In this document: in pieces, positions 53,864 to 62,972 of the stretch | Layout: the number at the start of each line of letters is the position of its first letter | Numbering within the stretch: position 1 is the stretch's first letter | NCBI RefSeq assembly: GCF_003985125.1 | Contig: NZ_ML133568.1 | Span: 273,739-337,738, forward strand | Direction of reading: 5' to 3' | Length of the DNA: 64,000 nucleotides | DNA from: Rhizobium phaseoli | GTDB taxonomy: Bacteria > Pseudomonadota > Alphaproteobacteria > Rhizobiales > Rhizobiaceae | The notes under the pieces: generated by a model | What the model was told of the DNA's origin: nothing | What the model saw: only the letters and a program-made list of their open reading frames with translations | Database searches by the model: none | Position numbers and translations under genes: made by a program

Positions 53864-54591
53864 CGGAACATGGCCGTCTGATCGGCGTCGGCACGGGTCC
53901 CGGCGATCCCGAGCTTCTGACCCTCAAAGCCGTCCGCGCCATCGAAGGCGCCGATGTCATTGCCTATTTCGCCAAAGAGGGCAGGGGCGGCAACGGCAAG
54001 GCGATCGTCGAGCCGCTGCTGAAATCCGGCGTGACGCTGCTGCCGCTCTATTATCCCGTCACCACCGAGATCGACAAGAACGACGAACGCTACCAGAGCC
54101 TGATCACCCGGTTCTATGATCGATCTGCCGCGGCAATCGCCGACCATCTCGATGCCGGGCGGACCGTCGCCGTGCTCAGCGAAGGCGATCCGCTGTTCTA
54201 TGGATCCTATATGCACCTGCATGTCAGACTTTGCCAGCGCTACCCGACGGAAGTGATCCCCGGCATCAGCGCCATGTCCGGCTGCTGGTCGTTAGCCGGC
54301 ATGCCGATCGTGCAGGGGGATGACGTGCTGTCCGTACTGCCCGGTACGATGGACGAGACGGAGCTGGCGCGCCGCCTCGCCGACACGCAAGCGGCCGTCA
54401 TCATGAAGGTCGGCCGCAATCTGCCGAAGATCCGCCGCGCGCTGGAGGCCGCCGGCCGGCTTGCGGAAGCCGTCTATGTCGAACGCGGCACCATGGCGAA
54501 TGCGGCCATGGTAAAGCTTGCCGACAGAGCTGACGGCGAGGCGCCGTATTTTTCGCTGGTGCTGGTTCCCGGCTGGGAGGGCAGCCGATGA
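53860..54591 (+). CDS. cobI: Precorrin-2 C20-methyltransferase
   Basis: A 243-residue tetrapyrrole methylase: LIGVGTGPGDPELLTLKAVRAI, VLSEGDPLFYGSYMHLHVRL and EVIPGISAMSGCWSLAGMPI. The FFAK-like YFAKEGRGGNGKAI and YPVTTEI motifs are typical of CobI/CbiL. The ATG at 53860 overlaps the cobH stop; its own stop overlaps cobJ by ATGA. So cobHIJ form one translationally coupled unit. Confidence 0.93.
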   Translation: MTEHGRLIGVGTGPGDPELLTLKAVRAIEGADVIAYFAKEGRGGNGKAIVEPLLKSGVTLLPLYYPVTTEIDKNDERYQSLITRFYDRSAAAIADHLDAGRTVAVLSEGDPLFYGSYMHLHVRLCQRYPTEVIPGISAMSGCWSLAGMPIVQGDDVLSVLPGTMDETELARRLADTQAAVIMKVGRNLPKIRRALEAAGRLAEAVYVERGTMANAAMVKLADRADGEAPYFSLVLVPGWEGSR

Positions 54592-55352
54592 GCGGCGCGC
54601 TTTTCGTGATCGGCACCGGTCCCGGTAACCCTGAGCAGATGACGCCGGAGGCGTTGGCTGCTGTCGAAGCTGCGACCGATTTCTTCGGGTATGGACCCTA
54701 TCTCGACAGACTGCAACTGCGGCATGATCAGCTGCGGCATGTCTCGGACAATCGCGAAGAGCTCGACAGGGCAGGGGCGGCACTTTCGATGGCGGCGGAT
54801 GGCGCCAAAGTCTGCGTCGTCTCCGGCGGCGATCCCGGTGTCTTCGCCATGGCGGCGGCCGTCTGCGAGGCGATCGAGAACGGACCGGCCGCCTGGCGCG
54901 CCGTCGATCTCACCATCCTGCCCGGCGTCACCGCCATGCTGGCAGTGGCGGCAAGGGCGGGGGCGCCGCTTGGTCACGACTTTTGCGCCATATCGCTCTC
55001 CGACAATCTAAAGCCCTGGAATATAATAGAAAACCGTCTTGAATTGGCGGCCAAGGCCGGGTTCGTCATCGCCCTTTATAATCCGATCAGCCGGGCCCGG
55101 CCTTGGCAACTCGGCGAGGCCTTCAAGCTGCTGCGGGCGCATCTGCCTGCAACGACACCGGTTATTTTCGGGCGGGCGGCCGGGCGGCCGGACGAACGTA
55201 TTGCCCTGCAGCCGCTATCTCAGGCTGATGCCTCGATCGCCGATATGGCGACCTGCATCATCATCGGCTCGGCCGAAACGCGGATCATCACGCGGCCCAG
55301 CAGGCCGGATCTCGTCTATACCCCGCGTTTCATGGCGGAGGGAAAGAGGTGA
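54588..55352 (+). CDS. cobJ: Precorrin-3B C17-methyltransferase
   Basis: A 254-residue methylase that also contracts the corrin ring. LFVIGTGPGNPEQMTPEALAAVEAATDFFGYGPYLDRL, VVSGGDPGVFAMAAAV, ILPGVTAMLAVAARAGAPLGHDFCAISLSDNLKPW and FVIALYNPISRARPWQL are clear CobJ/CbiH motifs. The 3' end overlaps the 3' end of cobK on the other strand by 37 bases. Confidence 0.94.
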   Translation: MSGALFVIGTGPGNPEQMTPEALAAVEAATDFFGYGPYLDRLQLRHDQLRHVSDNREELDRAGAALSMAADGAKVCVVSGGDPGVFAMAAAVCEAIENGPAAWRAVDLTILPGVTAMLAVAARAGAPLGHDFCAISLSDNLKPWNIIENRLELAAKAGFVIALYNPISRARPWQLGEAFKLLRAHLPATTPVIFGRAAGRPDERIALQPLSQADASIADMATCIIIGSAETRIITRPSRPDLVYTPRFMAEGKR

Positions 55353-56086
55353 TCGATCGCCGCCAGCGCCGCCTCGACAGTTTCGACCGTCTTGACCGCG
55401 GACGCCTCAGCCCGTGCGACCATCATCACCTCGATGCCGAGCAGGCGGGCTGCCTCGATCTTCGCATAGGTGGCGGCGCCGCCGCTGTTCTTGGCAATGA
55501 TGACATCGATATGGTGTTGCCTCAGCAGAGCCAATTCGCCTTCCAGCGTGAACGGACCGCGATCGAGGATATAATCGACATTCGCAAGCGTCAGCGGCGG
55601 CTCGACGGGGTCGACGCTGCGGACGAGATAGTGATGCTGCGCTGCCGCTTCCGCATGATGCGCACCCTGCCGGCCGGTGGCCAGGAAGACGTGGCGGGGG
55701 GAGGGGCCAAGTGCCTCGATGGCCGCCGGAATGCTCCGCACTTCCCGCCAATGATCACCCGTCAGGCGCTGCCATTCGGCACGGCGCAGAGCGATTGCGG
55801 TTATGCCGATGGCCTCGGCAGCATGGGCGGCATTGGTGGAAATGCGCTCGGCGAAGGGATGCGTGGCGTCGATCAACAGATCATATCCGCCGGCCTTCAG
55901 AAAATCGGCGAGCGCCGCAGCCCCGCCGAAACCACCGATTCGAACCGGAACCGGCTGCGCGGCCGGTTTTTCGGTACGACCGGCCAGCGACAGAAGAACG
56001 TCGCAATCGTCACGCGCCGCGAGCGCTTCGGCCAGCAGACGCGCCTCGCTGGTGCCGCCGAGGATCAGGATGCGAGGTCGTCCCAT
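55316..56086 (-). CDS. cobK: Precorrin-6A reductase
   Basis: A 256-residue NADPH-dependent reductase: RILILGGTSEARLLAEALA (nucleotide-binding start), GGFGGAAALADFL, LLIDATHPFAERISTNAAHAAE, HVFLATGRQGAHH and VIIAKNSGGAATYAKIEAARLLGIEVMMVAR. It is the only cob gene here on the minus strand. Its ATG overlaps that of cobL by two bases in opposite direction. GGAGA lies ten bases before the start. Confidence 0.93.
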   Translation of the reverse strand: MGRPRILILGGTSEARLLAEALAARDDCDVLLSLAGRTEKPAAQPVPVRIGGFGGAAALADFLKAGGYDLLIDATHPFAERISTNAAHAAEAIGITAIALRRAEWQRLTGDHWREVRSIPAAIEALGPSPRHVFLATGRQGAHHAEAAAQHHYLVRSVDPVEPPLTLANVDYILDRGPFTLEGELALLRQHHIDVIIAKNSGGAATYAKIEAARLLGIEVMMVARAEASAVKTVETVEAALAAIDHLFPSAMKRGV

Positions 56087-57317
56087 GGCTGATGTCTCTC
56101 CTGCCGGCAATCCGCCCTGGCTGACTATTATCGGCATCGGTGAAGATGGTCCAGAAGGGCTGGGCGAGGAGGCGAGGAGGCTGATCGCCGGCGCACCGGC
56201 TGTCTTCGGCGGCGCACGGCATCATGCTCTGGCGGCGCCGCTGATATCAGGTGAGAGCTTTTCCTGGCAGAGCCCGTTCGAGCGCTCGATCGAAGCCATC
56301 CTTGCCAGGCGCGGCACGGCGGTTGTCGTGCTCGCCTCCGGCGATCCGTTTCTCTACGGCGTCGGCGCAACGCTCTCCCGGCATTTGGCAGCAGAGGAGA
56401 TGCGCACCATCCCGGCGCCCTCGGCCTTCAGCCTTGCCGCCTCGCGGCTCGGCTGGCCGCTGCAGGACGTGGCGGCGATTTCGCTGCATGGCAGACCGAT
56501 CGACCTGATCCGGCCGCATCTGCACCCAGGGCGGCGCATCATTGCGCTGACATCGGACGAGAATGGCCCTCGCGCGCTGGCAAACCTGCTTGCCGCCGAT
56601 GGCTTCGGTCAGTCGCAGCTTACCGTTCTCGAGGCGCTCGGCGGCGCGCGGGAACGGCGCAGAAACGCGATCGCGGCCGGTTTCGATCTCACAGATATCG
56701 ATTCCCTCAACGTCTGCGCCCTGCAAATCGCGGCAGGGGAGGGGGCGCGCATTCTGCCTTTCGCCGCAGGCCTTGAGGACGGGCTGTTCGAACATGACGG
56801 TCAGATCACCAAACGCGAGGTCCGGGCGATGACGCTGTCGGCGCTTGCGCCGCGTCACGGGCAACTGCTCTGGGACATCGGCGCCGGTTCCGGCTCGATC
56901 GGCATCGAATGGATGCTCGCCGATCCGTCGCTGAAGACGATCGCCCTCGAGCAATCGTCGGAGCGGGCGGCGCGGATCGCCCGCAATGCATCCGCTTTCG
57001 GCGTGCCGCATCTCGCCGTCGTCGAAGGCGCAGCACCCGGCGCATTGGCGGGCTTGCCGGAACCGGACGCGATCTTCATCGGCGGCGGCGGCAGCGAGCC
57101 CGCCGTCATCGATGCCGCCACTGCGGCGCTGAGGCGGGGAGGGCGGCTCGTCGCCAATGCCGTAACGCTCGAAATGGAGGCCGTGCTGCTCTCAGAACAC
57201 GCAAGACGCGGCGGCTCGCTGACGCGCATTGAAATAGCGCGCGCAGGGGCCATCGGCGGCATGAGCGGCTGGCGGCCGGCCATGCCGGTGACGCAGTGGT
57301 GCTGGACGAAAGGATGA
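56085..57317 (+). CDS. cobL: Precorrin-6B C5,15-methyltransferase (decarboxylating)
   Basis: A 410-residue fusion of two methylases. The N-terminal tetrapyrrole methylase half (CbiE-like, about 1-200) has [22 protein letters not shown] and [18 protein letters not shown]; the C-terminal half (CbiT-like, about 220-400) has [18 protein letters not shown] with the SAM-binding loop and [19 protein letters not shown]. The start ATG is fixed by the overlap with cobK and the family start; AGG lies eight bases upstream. cobM follows after four bases. Confidence 0.93.
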   Translation: MADVSPAGNPPWLTIIGIGEDGPEGLGEEARRLIAGAPAVFGGARHHALAAPLISGESFSWQSPFERSIEAILARRGTAVVVLASGDPFLYGVGATLSRHLAAEEMRTIPAPSAFSLAASRLGWPLQDVAAISLHGRPIDLIRPHLHPGRRIIALTSDENGPRALANLLAADGFGQSQLTVLEALGGARERRRNAIAAGFDLTDIDSLNVCALQIAAGEGARILPFAAGLEDGLFEHDGQITKREVRAMTLSALAPRHGQLLWDIGAGSGSIGIEWMLADPSLKTIALEQSSERAARIARNASAFGVPHLAVVEGAAPGALAGLPEPDAIFIGGGGSEPAVIDAATAALRRGGRLVANAVTLEMEAVLLSEHARRGGSLTRIEIARAGAIGGMSGWRPAMPVTQWCWTKG

Positions 57318-57321
57318 CGGA

Positions 57322-58080
57322 ATGACGGTGCATTTCATCGGCGCGGGGCCGGGGGCTGCGGATCTGATCACGGTGCGTGGCCGCGATCTCATCGCCCGGT
57401 GCCCGGTCTGTCTTTATGCCGGTTCGATCGTCTCCCCCGAATTGCTGCAATATTGCCCGGCCGATGCGCGGATCGTCGATACCGCACCCATGTCGCTCGA
57501 CGAGATCGAGGCGGAGTATCTGAGCGCCGCTGCCGCCGGGCAGGACGTCGCAAGGCTGCATTCCGGCGATCTCTCGGTCTGGAGCGCGGTAGCCGAGCAG
57601 GTGCGCCGGCTTGAAAAACACGGCATTGCCTATACGATGACGCCAGGTGTTCCGGCCTTTGCCGCCGCTGCCTCAGCGCTCGGGCGCGAACTGACGATCC
57701 CGGCCGTCGCCCAGAGCCTGGTGCTCACCCGCGTTTCCGGCCGCGCTTCGCCAATGCCGAACGATGAGACGCTGGCGAAATTCGGCGCGACGGGCGCCAC
57801 GCTGGCGATCCATCTGGCAATCCATGCGCTGAAGCAGGTGGTGGAGGAATTGACGCCGCTTTACGGCGCCGACTGCCCGGTCGCCATTGTCGTCAAGGCC
57901 TCCTGGCCGGACGAGCGCGTCCTGCGCGGCACGCTCTCAAATATCGAGGCAAAGGTTGCGGCCGAACCGATCGAACGCACGGCGATCATTTTCGTCGGCC
58001 CGTCGCTTGCGGCAGAGGATTTTCGCGAAAGTTCGCTCTACGACCCGGCCTATCAGCGCCGGTTCAGGGGCCGCGAATAG
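57322..58080 (+). CDS. cobM: Precorrin-4 C11-methyltransferase
   Basis: A 252-residue tetrapyrrole methylase with [77 protein letters not shown] and [16 protein letters not shown]. Last gene of this cob block. cobE, which sits near cobM in some organisms, is not present; cobalt insertion and later steps must be encoded elsewhere. Confidence 0.94.
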   Translation: MTVHFIGAGPGAADLITVRGRDLIARCPVCLYAGSIVSPELLQYCPADARIVDTAPMSLDEIEAEYLSAAAAGQDVARLHSGDLSVWSAVAEQVRRLEKHGIAYTMTPGVPAFAAAASALGRELTIPAVAQSLVLTRVSGRASPMPNDETLAKFGATGATLAIHLAIHALKQVVEELTPLYGADCPVAIVVKASWPDERVLRGTLSNIEAKVAAEPIERTAIIFVGPSLAAEDFRESSLYDPAYQRRFRGRE

Positions 58081-58086
58081 ATCGAT

Positions 58087-58116
58087 ACGATCGGCCGCTC
58101 GCCGGCGGCCGATCGT
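58087..58116. terminator. Hairpin between convergent cobM and the iolI-like gene
   Basis: A perfect 12-bp stem, ACGATCGGCCGC with GCGGCCGATCGT, and a six-base loop lie between the two stop codons. There is no long T-run, so it may stop transcription only partly or protect mRNA ends. Confidence 0.5.
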
Positions 58117-58136
58117 TAGGCGACATTGCTTAGGCT

Positions 58137-58949
58137 TCAAACCCTTGCAGTGAGATAATCCATGCTGGCGCGCAGCGCGCCGGCCGGGTCCTTGACCGCA
58201 TGCACCTCGGCTGCGAAGGGCTCGAAGGAGAAGGGACCCTTGTATCCCGCCTGCAGCAGCGCCTTGATCTGCCCGGCATTGTCCAGCCGGTCGTCACCGT
58301 CGACGAGCGCGCGGTGGGAATCGCGCATATCGGCCACAGAAACAGAGGGGTCGCTGACGCCGGAAATGTGCACGAGGCCGGCAAGCTCCGGGAAGGTTGC
58401 GGCTTCGCCGGCAAGGTGATGGTGGAAGGTGTCGTGGACGAGCTTGAAGGTCGATTGCGCGCCGAGTTCCTTGATTGCCTCGGCCGCCTCGGTCTTCAAG
58501 CGCAGTGAGCAGATCTCGAAACCGAGCGGCTCAACGAGACCGATAATCCCGGCTTTATCGAGCATCGGCTTCAACGCCGTCAAGGACTGGCGCAGATTGG
58601 CCTGCCGTTCGCCATCGGCGCAGCCGGTGCCGTCGTTCTTCGGAACGAGGACCAGCGCCTTTGCGCCGCAGGCGCTGGCATAGTCGATCAGTTCCTGCGC
58701 TTCCCTGGCGCGGGCTTCATTCCACTCGTTGAAGCGCTGCAGGGCGTTGATCGAAATGATCGTCAGGCCGTGGCGGTCGGCAGCCTGCTTGATCGCTTCG
58801 GGTTTGGTGCCGTCGAGAATCGCATTGCCGGAAAGGTCGTTGCGGATCTCGACCGAAGCGATGCCGAGCGACTTTGCCAGCGCGAAGAAATCATCGATTG
58901 CGAGCGACGGCGCGGCCATATGGTTGAGCGCAAAGCGGATCGAAGTCAT
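58137..58949 (-). CDS. iolI: TIM-barrel isomerase, 2-keto-myo-inositol isomerase-like
   Basis: A 270-residue xylose-isomerase-like TIM barrel. It shows the IolI pattern: VEIRNDLSGN, IISINALQRFNEW, ALVLVPKNDG, LVEPLGF (metal-binding glutamate), FKLVHDTFHHHLAG (aspartate and histidine ligands), LVHISGV and DGDDRLDNAG, then FSFEPFAAEV. IolI interconverts scyllo-inosose-type ketoinositols. The neighbours (LacI regulator, mocDEF-like genes) support an inositol-related role. The symbol is by similarity of motifs only; a related hydroxypyruvate isomerase or sugar epimerase role is possible. Confidence 0.68.
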   Translation of the reverse strand: MTSIRFALNHMAAPSLAIDDFFALAKSLGIASVEIRNDLSGNAILDGTKPEAIKQAADRHGLTIISINALQRFNEWNEARAREAQELIDYASACGAKALVLVPKNDGTGCADGERQANLRQSLTALKPMLDKAGIIGLVEPLGFEICSLRLKTEAAEAIKELGAQSTFKLVHDTFHHHLAGEAATFPELAGLVHISGVSDPSVSVADMRDSHRALVDGDDRLDNAGQIKALLQAGYKGPFSFEPFAAEVHAVKDPAGALRASMDYLTARV

Positions 58950-59070
58950 GACGGATATATCCTCCTCGTCTCCGCGACATCAGCGGAGCAGTTCCTCGTG
59001 AATGAGCGTGCGAATCTCTATCGGAATTCCTGCGGCAATCCATCGGGCATCGCTGCCCCCCGCTCTCATT

Positions 59071-59112
59071 GCTGAAAGAATTTCAGCCGAAATGATAGAT
59101 TTCCATCATTTC
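59071..59112. promoter_or_regulatory. Two palindromes between the LacI gene and the iolI-like gene
   Basis: GCTGAAA-gaa-TTTCAGC at 59071-59087 and GAAATGAT-8-ATCATTTC at 59089-59112 are both perfect inverted repeats in an AT-rich patch. They end directly at the lacI stop and lie about 125-160 bases before the iolI-like start. Operator function for the neighbouring LacI protein is inference. Confidence 0.45.
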
Positions 59113-60141
59113 TCAGATATTCTCCGAAATATGGATATCGAAGGGCAGGAAGAACTGGCCGGGAACGGCCGTTTCGCTGTTTTCGATCGCACTCGTCATC
59201 AGCCCTATCAGCTCTTTGCACAGTGCGGGCAGGGGGGTGCCGATCGCCATGGCGACGATATCGTCGGCAAGCCCGGCTTTGCTGTCGGGCGTCAGCTCGT
59301 TGACCACGAGAACGATCCTGCCGCCGAGATTCTCCTCACGGATCGCCGAGATCGCGCCCTCCATGCCGCCGCCGCAGACATAAAGGCCGACGAGATCGGG
59401 ATGCTTCTGTAGCAGCGTCAGCGTCGCCTCATGGGTGATCTCCGGAGTATCCAGGTTGATCAATGTATCGATGACGTCGAATTCCGGCGCGTTTTCACGA
59501 AAATACGAACGAAAACCGATCTCACGCAGCTCATGTCCGTGAAAACGATGACTGCCGACGAAACAGGCGACCTTACCCGGCACACGGGCAGTCTTGGCAA
59601 TCACCCAGGCGGCGGTCCGGCCGACCTTGCGATTGTTGACGCCAATATAGGCATTGCGCACCCCTGAGGCGAAGTCGGAAAGCAGCGAAAAGACGGGAAT
59701 GTCTCTTTCCCTCAGTTCCTCAATTGCCGCCGTCACCGCAGGATAGTCTGGAGCGACGAGAGCGATGGCCTGGTTGCGGGCGCCGAGGGCCTTGAGCTTC
59801 TCGACGATCGCCGCCGGTGTTGAAGCGGAGGGATAGTCGATCTGGGTCTGGACACGGGCGGTGGTCACGGCGCGCGCCGCCACTTCGATCTCGCGAGCGA
59901 AAGCCTGATAGAAGGGCTGCATCGGCTTTTGCAGCAGGAACGCCAGCCTGTATTGCGGCAGATCCTCGAAGACGCGTTGGCGGATGAGGCCGACGGCATG
60001 GTAGCCGATCGACTGGGCTGCGTCATAGACCCGCCGCGCCGTTTCCTCGCGCACGCGGTGGCGACCGTTGAGCACCCGGTCGACGGTGGCGACGCTGACG
60101 CCCGAGGCGCGGGCAAGGTCGGAGATGGTGGGGCGGCGCAT
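59113..60141 (-). CDS. LacI-family regulator of the moc/iol-like locus
   Basis: A 342-residue repressor: MRRPTISDLARASGVSVATVDRVLNGRHRVREETARRVYDAAQSIGY is a LacI helix-turn-helix with the variant TVDRVLNG found in many rhizobial sugar/inositol regulators. The effector domain (QYRLAFLLQKPMQPFYQAFAREIEVAARAV, ARNQAIALVAPDYPAVTAAIEEL, GLYVCGGGMEGAI) is of the Peripla_BP_4 type. ATG 60141 follows AGGAAACACC. It sits between the iolI-like gene (downstream, same strand) and the divergent mocD-like gene, so it can control both. Confidence 0.85.
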   Translation of the reverse strand: MRRPTISDLARASGVSVATVDRVLNGRHRVREETARRVYDAAQSIGYHAVGLIRQRVFEDLPQYRLAFLLQKPMQPFYQAFAREIEVAARAVTTARVQTQIDYPSASTPAAIVEKLKALGARNQAIALVAPDYPAVTAAIEELRERDIPVFSLLSDFASGVRNAYIGVNNRKVGRTAAWVIAKTARVPGKVACFVGSHRFHGHELREIGFRSYFRENAPEFDVIDTLINLDTPEITHEATLTLLQKHPDLVGLYVCGGGMEGAISAIREENLGGRIVLVVNELTPDSKAGLADDIVAMAIGTPLPALCKELIGLMTSAIENSETAVPGQFFLPFDIHISENI

Positions 60142-60180
60142 GGTGTTTCCTGATGGATTCGCTCATGGATGCGAGCCACT

Positions 60181-60209
60181 CTTGATGGCTTTTGATAGAT
60201 TACATCAAG
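60181..60209. promoter_or_regulatory. Inverted repeat in the lacI-mocD divergent gap
   Basis: CTTGATG (60181-60187) and CATCAAG (60203-60209) form a perfect 7-bp inverted repeat with a 15-base spacer in the 131-bp divergent promoter region. It may be an operator of the LacI protein, though its sequence differs from the palindromes at 59071-59112. Confidence 0.35.
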
Positions 60210-60272
60210 CCTGCATTGAGCCTCGTTCAAAGTCAACCTATTCTCCCGGCAACAGCATTAGGGAGGCGGATA

Positions 60273-61361
60273 ATGGCGAGCGAGACCAAGAAGCGTGACT
60301 ACGACCTGCTCGGCGAAAGCGGCCGCACCGCCGTCGAGACGGGACTGGCGGCAGCGCAATGGTACCACACCGATATTCCGCGCAAGGAGATGAAGGCGCT
60401 GATGCAGCGCTCCGATGCACCTGCAATCCGTGACACGGTCATCTGGCTCGGCAGCATGCTGGTCCTGGCCGGGCTCGGCGTCTATTTCTGGGGCTCGTGG
60501 ATCGCTCTGCCCTTCTTCCTCGCCTATGGCGTGCTCTACGGCTCGGCCTCCGACAGCCGCTGGCACGAATGCGGCCACGGCACTGCCTTCAAGACGCGCT
60601 GGATGAACGATGCCGTCTATCAGATCGCCTGCTTCATGATCATGCGCAATCCGGTGACATGGCGCTGGAGCCACACACGCCACCACACCGATACCGTCAT
60701 CGTCGGCCGCGATCCCGAAATTGCCGTCATGCGGCCGCCGGACCTCTTCCGGCTGGTCCTCAATTTCTTCGGCATCCTCGATGTCTGGCACGCTGTTATC
60801 GACATGCTGCGCAATGCCGCCGGCATCATCGCTGCGGCGGAAAAGACCTTCATTCCTGACATGGAGCAGCCGAAGGCGATTCGCATCGCCCGCATCTGGC
60901 TGGCGATTTATGTCGCCACGATCGCCGCCGCGATCGCCATGGGTTCGATCCTGCCGCTGATGCTGATCGGCCTGCCGCGCCTCTACGGCGCCTGGCATCA
61001 CGTGCTGACGGGCCTGCTGCAGCATGGCGGGCTTGCCGACAACGTCATCGATCACCGGCTGAACAGCCGCACCGTCTATATGAACCCGATCAGCCGTTTC
61101 ATCTACTGGAACATGAACTACCACGTCGAACATCACATGTTCCCGATGGTGCCCTACCACGCGCTGCCGAAGCTGCATGCGATGATCAAGCACGACCTGC
61201 CGGCGCCGAACCCGTCGATCTGGTCGGGCTATCGCGAGATGATCCCGGCTTTCCTGCGCCAGCTGCGCAACGAGGATTATTTCCTGAGGCGCGAACTGCC
61301 GGCCACCGCGCGGCCCTATCGCGAGGAATTCCACAACGAACTGGCGCCGGCGGCGCAATAA
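60273..61361 (+). CDS. mocD: Fatty-acid-desaturase-type di-iron oxygenase (MocD-like)
   Basis: A 362-residue membrane protein of the alkane-hydroxylase/desaturase superfamily. The histidine boxes are complete: H98-ECGH102, W-S-H134-TRH137-H138 and H284-VEH287-H288; four hydrophobic segments separate them. It is followed at short spacing by a Rieske ferredoxin and a ferredoxin reductase, the same order as mocDEF of the S. meliloti rhizopine locus, in which the set is thought to remove the O-methyl group of 3-O-methyl-scyllo-inosamine. ATG 60273 follows GGGAGG. Substrate here unproven; a lipid desaturase is the alternative. Confidence 0.75.
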   Translation: MASETKKRDYDLLGESGRTAVETGLAAAQWYHTDIPRKEMKALMQRSDAPAIRDTVIWLGSMLVLAGLGVYFWGSWIALPFFLAYGVLYGSASDSRWHECGHGTAFKTRWMNDAVYQIACFMIMRNPVTWRWSHTRHHTDTVIVGRDPEIAVMRPPDLFRLVLNFFGILDVWHAVIDMLRNAAGIIAAAEKTFIPDMEQPKAIRIARIWLAIYVATIAAAIAMGSILPLMLIGLPRLYGAWHHVLTGLLQHGGLADNVIDHRLNSRTVYMNPISRFIYWNMNYHVEHHMFPMVPYHALPKLHAMIKHDLPAPNPSIWSGYREMIPAFLRQLRNEDYFLRRELPATARPYREEFHNELAPAAQ

Positions 61362-61383
61362 TCGAAAATCGAGGAGGATTGAG

Positions 61384-61698
61384 ATGAGCGGAAACTGGAT
61401 CGAAGTCTGCGGCAAGGACGAGATCGATGAGGAGGATGTCATCCGCTTCGATCATGGGGGGCGCACCTTTGCGGTCTACCGCAGCCCCGACGACGAATTC
61501 TTCGCCACCGACGGACTCTGCACGCACGAACATATCCACCTCGCCGATGGACTCGTCATGGATGAGATCATCGAATGTCCGAAACATAACGGCCGCTTCG
61601 ACTACAAGACCGGCGAGGCCAAGGGCGCCCCGGTCTGCGTCAATCTCAAGACCTACCCGGTCAAGATCGAAGGCGGCACCGTCTTCATCTCGCTCTGA
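61384..61698 (+). CDS. mocE: Rieske-type [2Fe-2S] ferredoxin (MocE-like)
   Basis: A 104-residue soluble ferredoxin with the Rieske ligands Cys46-x-His48 (GLCTHEH) and Cys65-xx-His68 (ECPKHNG), as in ferredoxin components of multi-component oxygenases. It should pass electrons from the following reductase to the MocD-like oxygenase. GAGGA lies six bases before the ATG; spacing to both neighbours is short, so the three genes form one operon. Confidence 0.87.
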   Translation: MSGNWIEVCGKDEIDEEDVIRFDHGGRTFAVYRSPDDEFFATDGLCTHEHIHLADGLVMDEIIECPKHNGRFDYKTGEAKGAPVCVNLKTYPVKIEGGTVFISL

Positions 61699-61709
61699 CG
61701 GAGGCTGTC

Positions 61710-62936
61710 GTGGCTCATTTCGTGATACTGGGTGCGGGCGAATGCGGGGCCCGCGCCGCCTTCGCCTTGCGGGAAAAAGGCTTTGACGGCGACATAACGC
61801 TTGTCGGCGCCGAGCCCCTTCATCCCTATGAGCGGCCGCCGCTGTCAAAGGCCGGCATCGCCGATGCCTGCGATCCGAAATTCATCGCCGCGGCGGAAAA
61901 ATACGCCGAGAGCGGCATCCGGCTGCTGACCGGCCTCGAAGCCGGGGATTTCGACACGGCGTCCAGGACCGTCACGCTTTCCGACGGGACGACGCTTTCC
62001 TATGACAAGCTTCTGCTGGCGACGGGTGCCGCCGCGCGTTCGTTCCCCGGCGTCCCGGACGGCACCCCCCATATTCGCTTGCTGAGGACGCATCAGGATG
62101 CCACGGCACTGCGCGAGACCATGCGGCCGGGGAAGCATATCGCCATCATCGGCGGCGGCTTCATCGGTCTGGAACTGGCGGCGACTGCACGCCGGCTCGG
62201 CGCTGAGGTCACCGTCATCGAAGGGCTGGAACGCGTGCTGAAGCGCGGCGTGCCGGAAGCGATCGCGCACCTGCTGACCGAACGCCACCGCGCCGAGGGT
62301 GTCGATATCCGCTGCGGCGTCTCGATCGAGAGGCTGAGCGAGGAAGGCGGAAGGGCCACAATCAGATTGTCGAACGGCGAGCGGATCGAAGCCGATCTCG
62401 CGCTTGTCGGCATCGGCGCCCGGCCGAATGTCGAGATCGCCGAAAGGGCGGGGCTGACGATCGAAAACGGCGTCGCAGTCGACAGCTATCTCCAGACCTC
62501 GGCGCCGGATGTTTTTGCGGCTGGCGACTGCTGCTCCTTTCCGTTGCCGATCTATGGCGGCCGGCGGGTGCGGCTCGAATCCTGGCGCAACGCCCAGGAA
62601 CAGGGCACATTGGCCGCGGCCAACATGCTCGGCCACGGCGAAGCGGTCTCCGCCGTGCCGTGGTTCTGGTCGGATCAATACGATATGACGCTGCAGATAG
62701 CAGGCCTTGCCGAAGGCGCCGTCACGCATCAGCGCCGCGACCTCGGGGCGGGCGCCTTCATTCTGTTCCATCTCGATGCCGACGGACGATTGATCGCCGC
62801 AAGCGGCATCGGACCGGGCAATGCCGTGGCGCGCGATATCCGCCTCGCCGAAATGCTGATCGCAGCACGTGCCCATCCGGACCCGGCGGCGCTCGCTGCC
62901 AGCGACATCAAACTGAAATCCCTGCTGGCCGCCTGA
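61710..62936 (+). CDS. mocF: Ferredoxin reductase (MocF-like, FAD/NAD-dependent)
   Basis: A 408-residue flavoprotein: N-terminal FAD-binding HFVILGAGECGARAAFALREKG, EPLHPYERPPLSKA (typical of oxygenase-coupled reductases), the NAD-binding HIAIIGGGFIGLELAATARRLG and the FAD contact TSAPDVFAAGDCC. The C-terminal domain follows after ESWRNAQEQG. It takes electrons from NADH for the Rieske protein. GTG 61710 follows CGGAGG. It is closest to BphA4/rubredoxin-reductase-like enzymes. Confidence 0.88.
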   Translation: MAHFVILGAGECGARAAFALREKGFDGDITLVGAEPLHPYERPPLSKAGIADACDPKFIAAAEKYAESGIRLLTGLEAGDFDTASRTVTLSDGTTLSYDKLLLATGAAARSFPGVPDGTPHIRLLRTHQDATALRETMRPGKHIAIIGGGFIGLELAATARRLGAEVTVIEGLERVLKRGVPEAIAHLLTERHRAEGVDIRCGVSIERLSEEGGRATIRLSNGERIEADLALVGIGARPNVEIAERAGLTIENGVAVDSYLQTSAPDVFAAGDCCSFPLPIYGGRRVRLESWRNAQEQGTLAAANMLGHGEAVSAVPWFWSDQYDMTLQIAGLAEGAVTHQRRDLGAGAFILFHLDADGRLIAASGIGPGNAVARDIRLAEMLIAARAHPDPAALAASDIKLKSLLAA

Positions 62937-62972
62937 GCCGCCCGATATATTCACCCTATATTTTCAAAGGAA

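Noticed and set aside
62609..62624. ATTGGCCGCGGCCAAC in the mocF-like gene, one base from parS
   Set aside because: The first base breaks the consensus and the same residues (LAAAN) are encoded as in repB, so common codon choice can explain it. It lies 12 kb from repABC.
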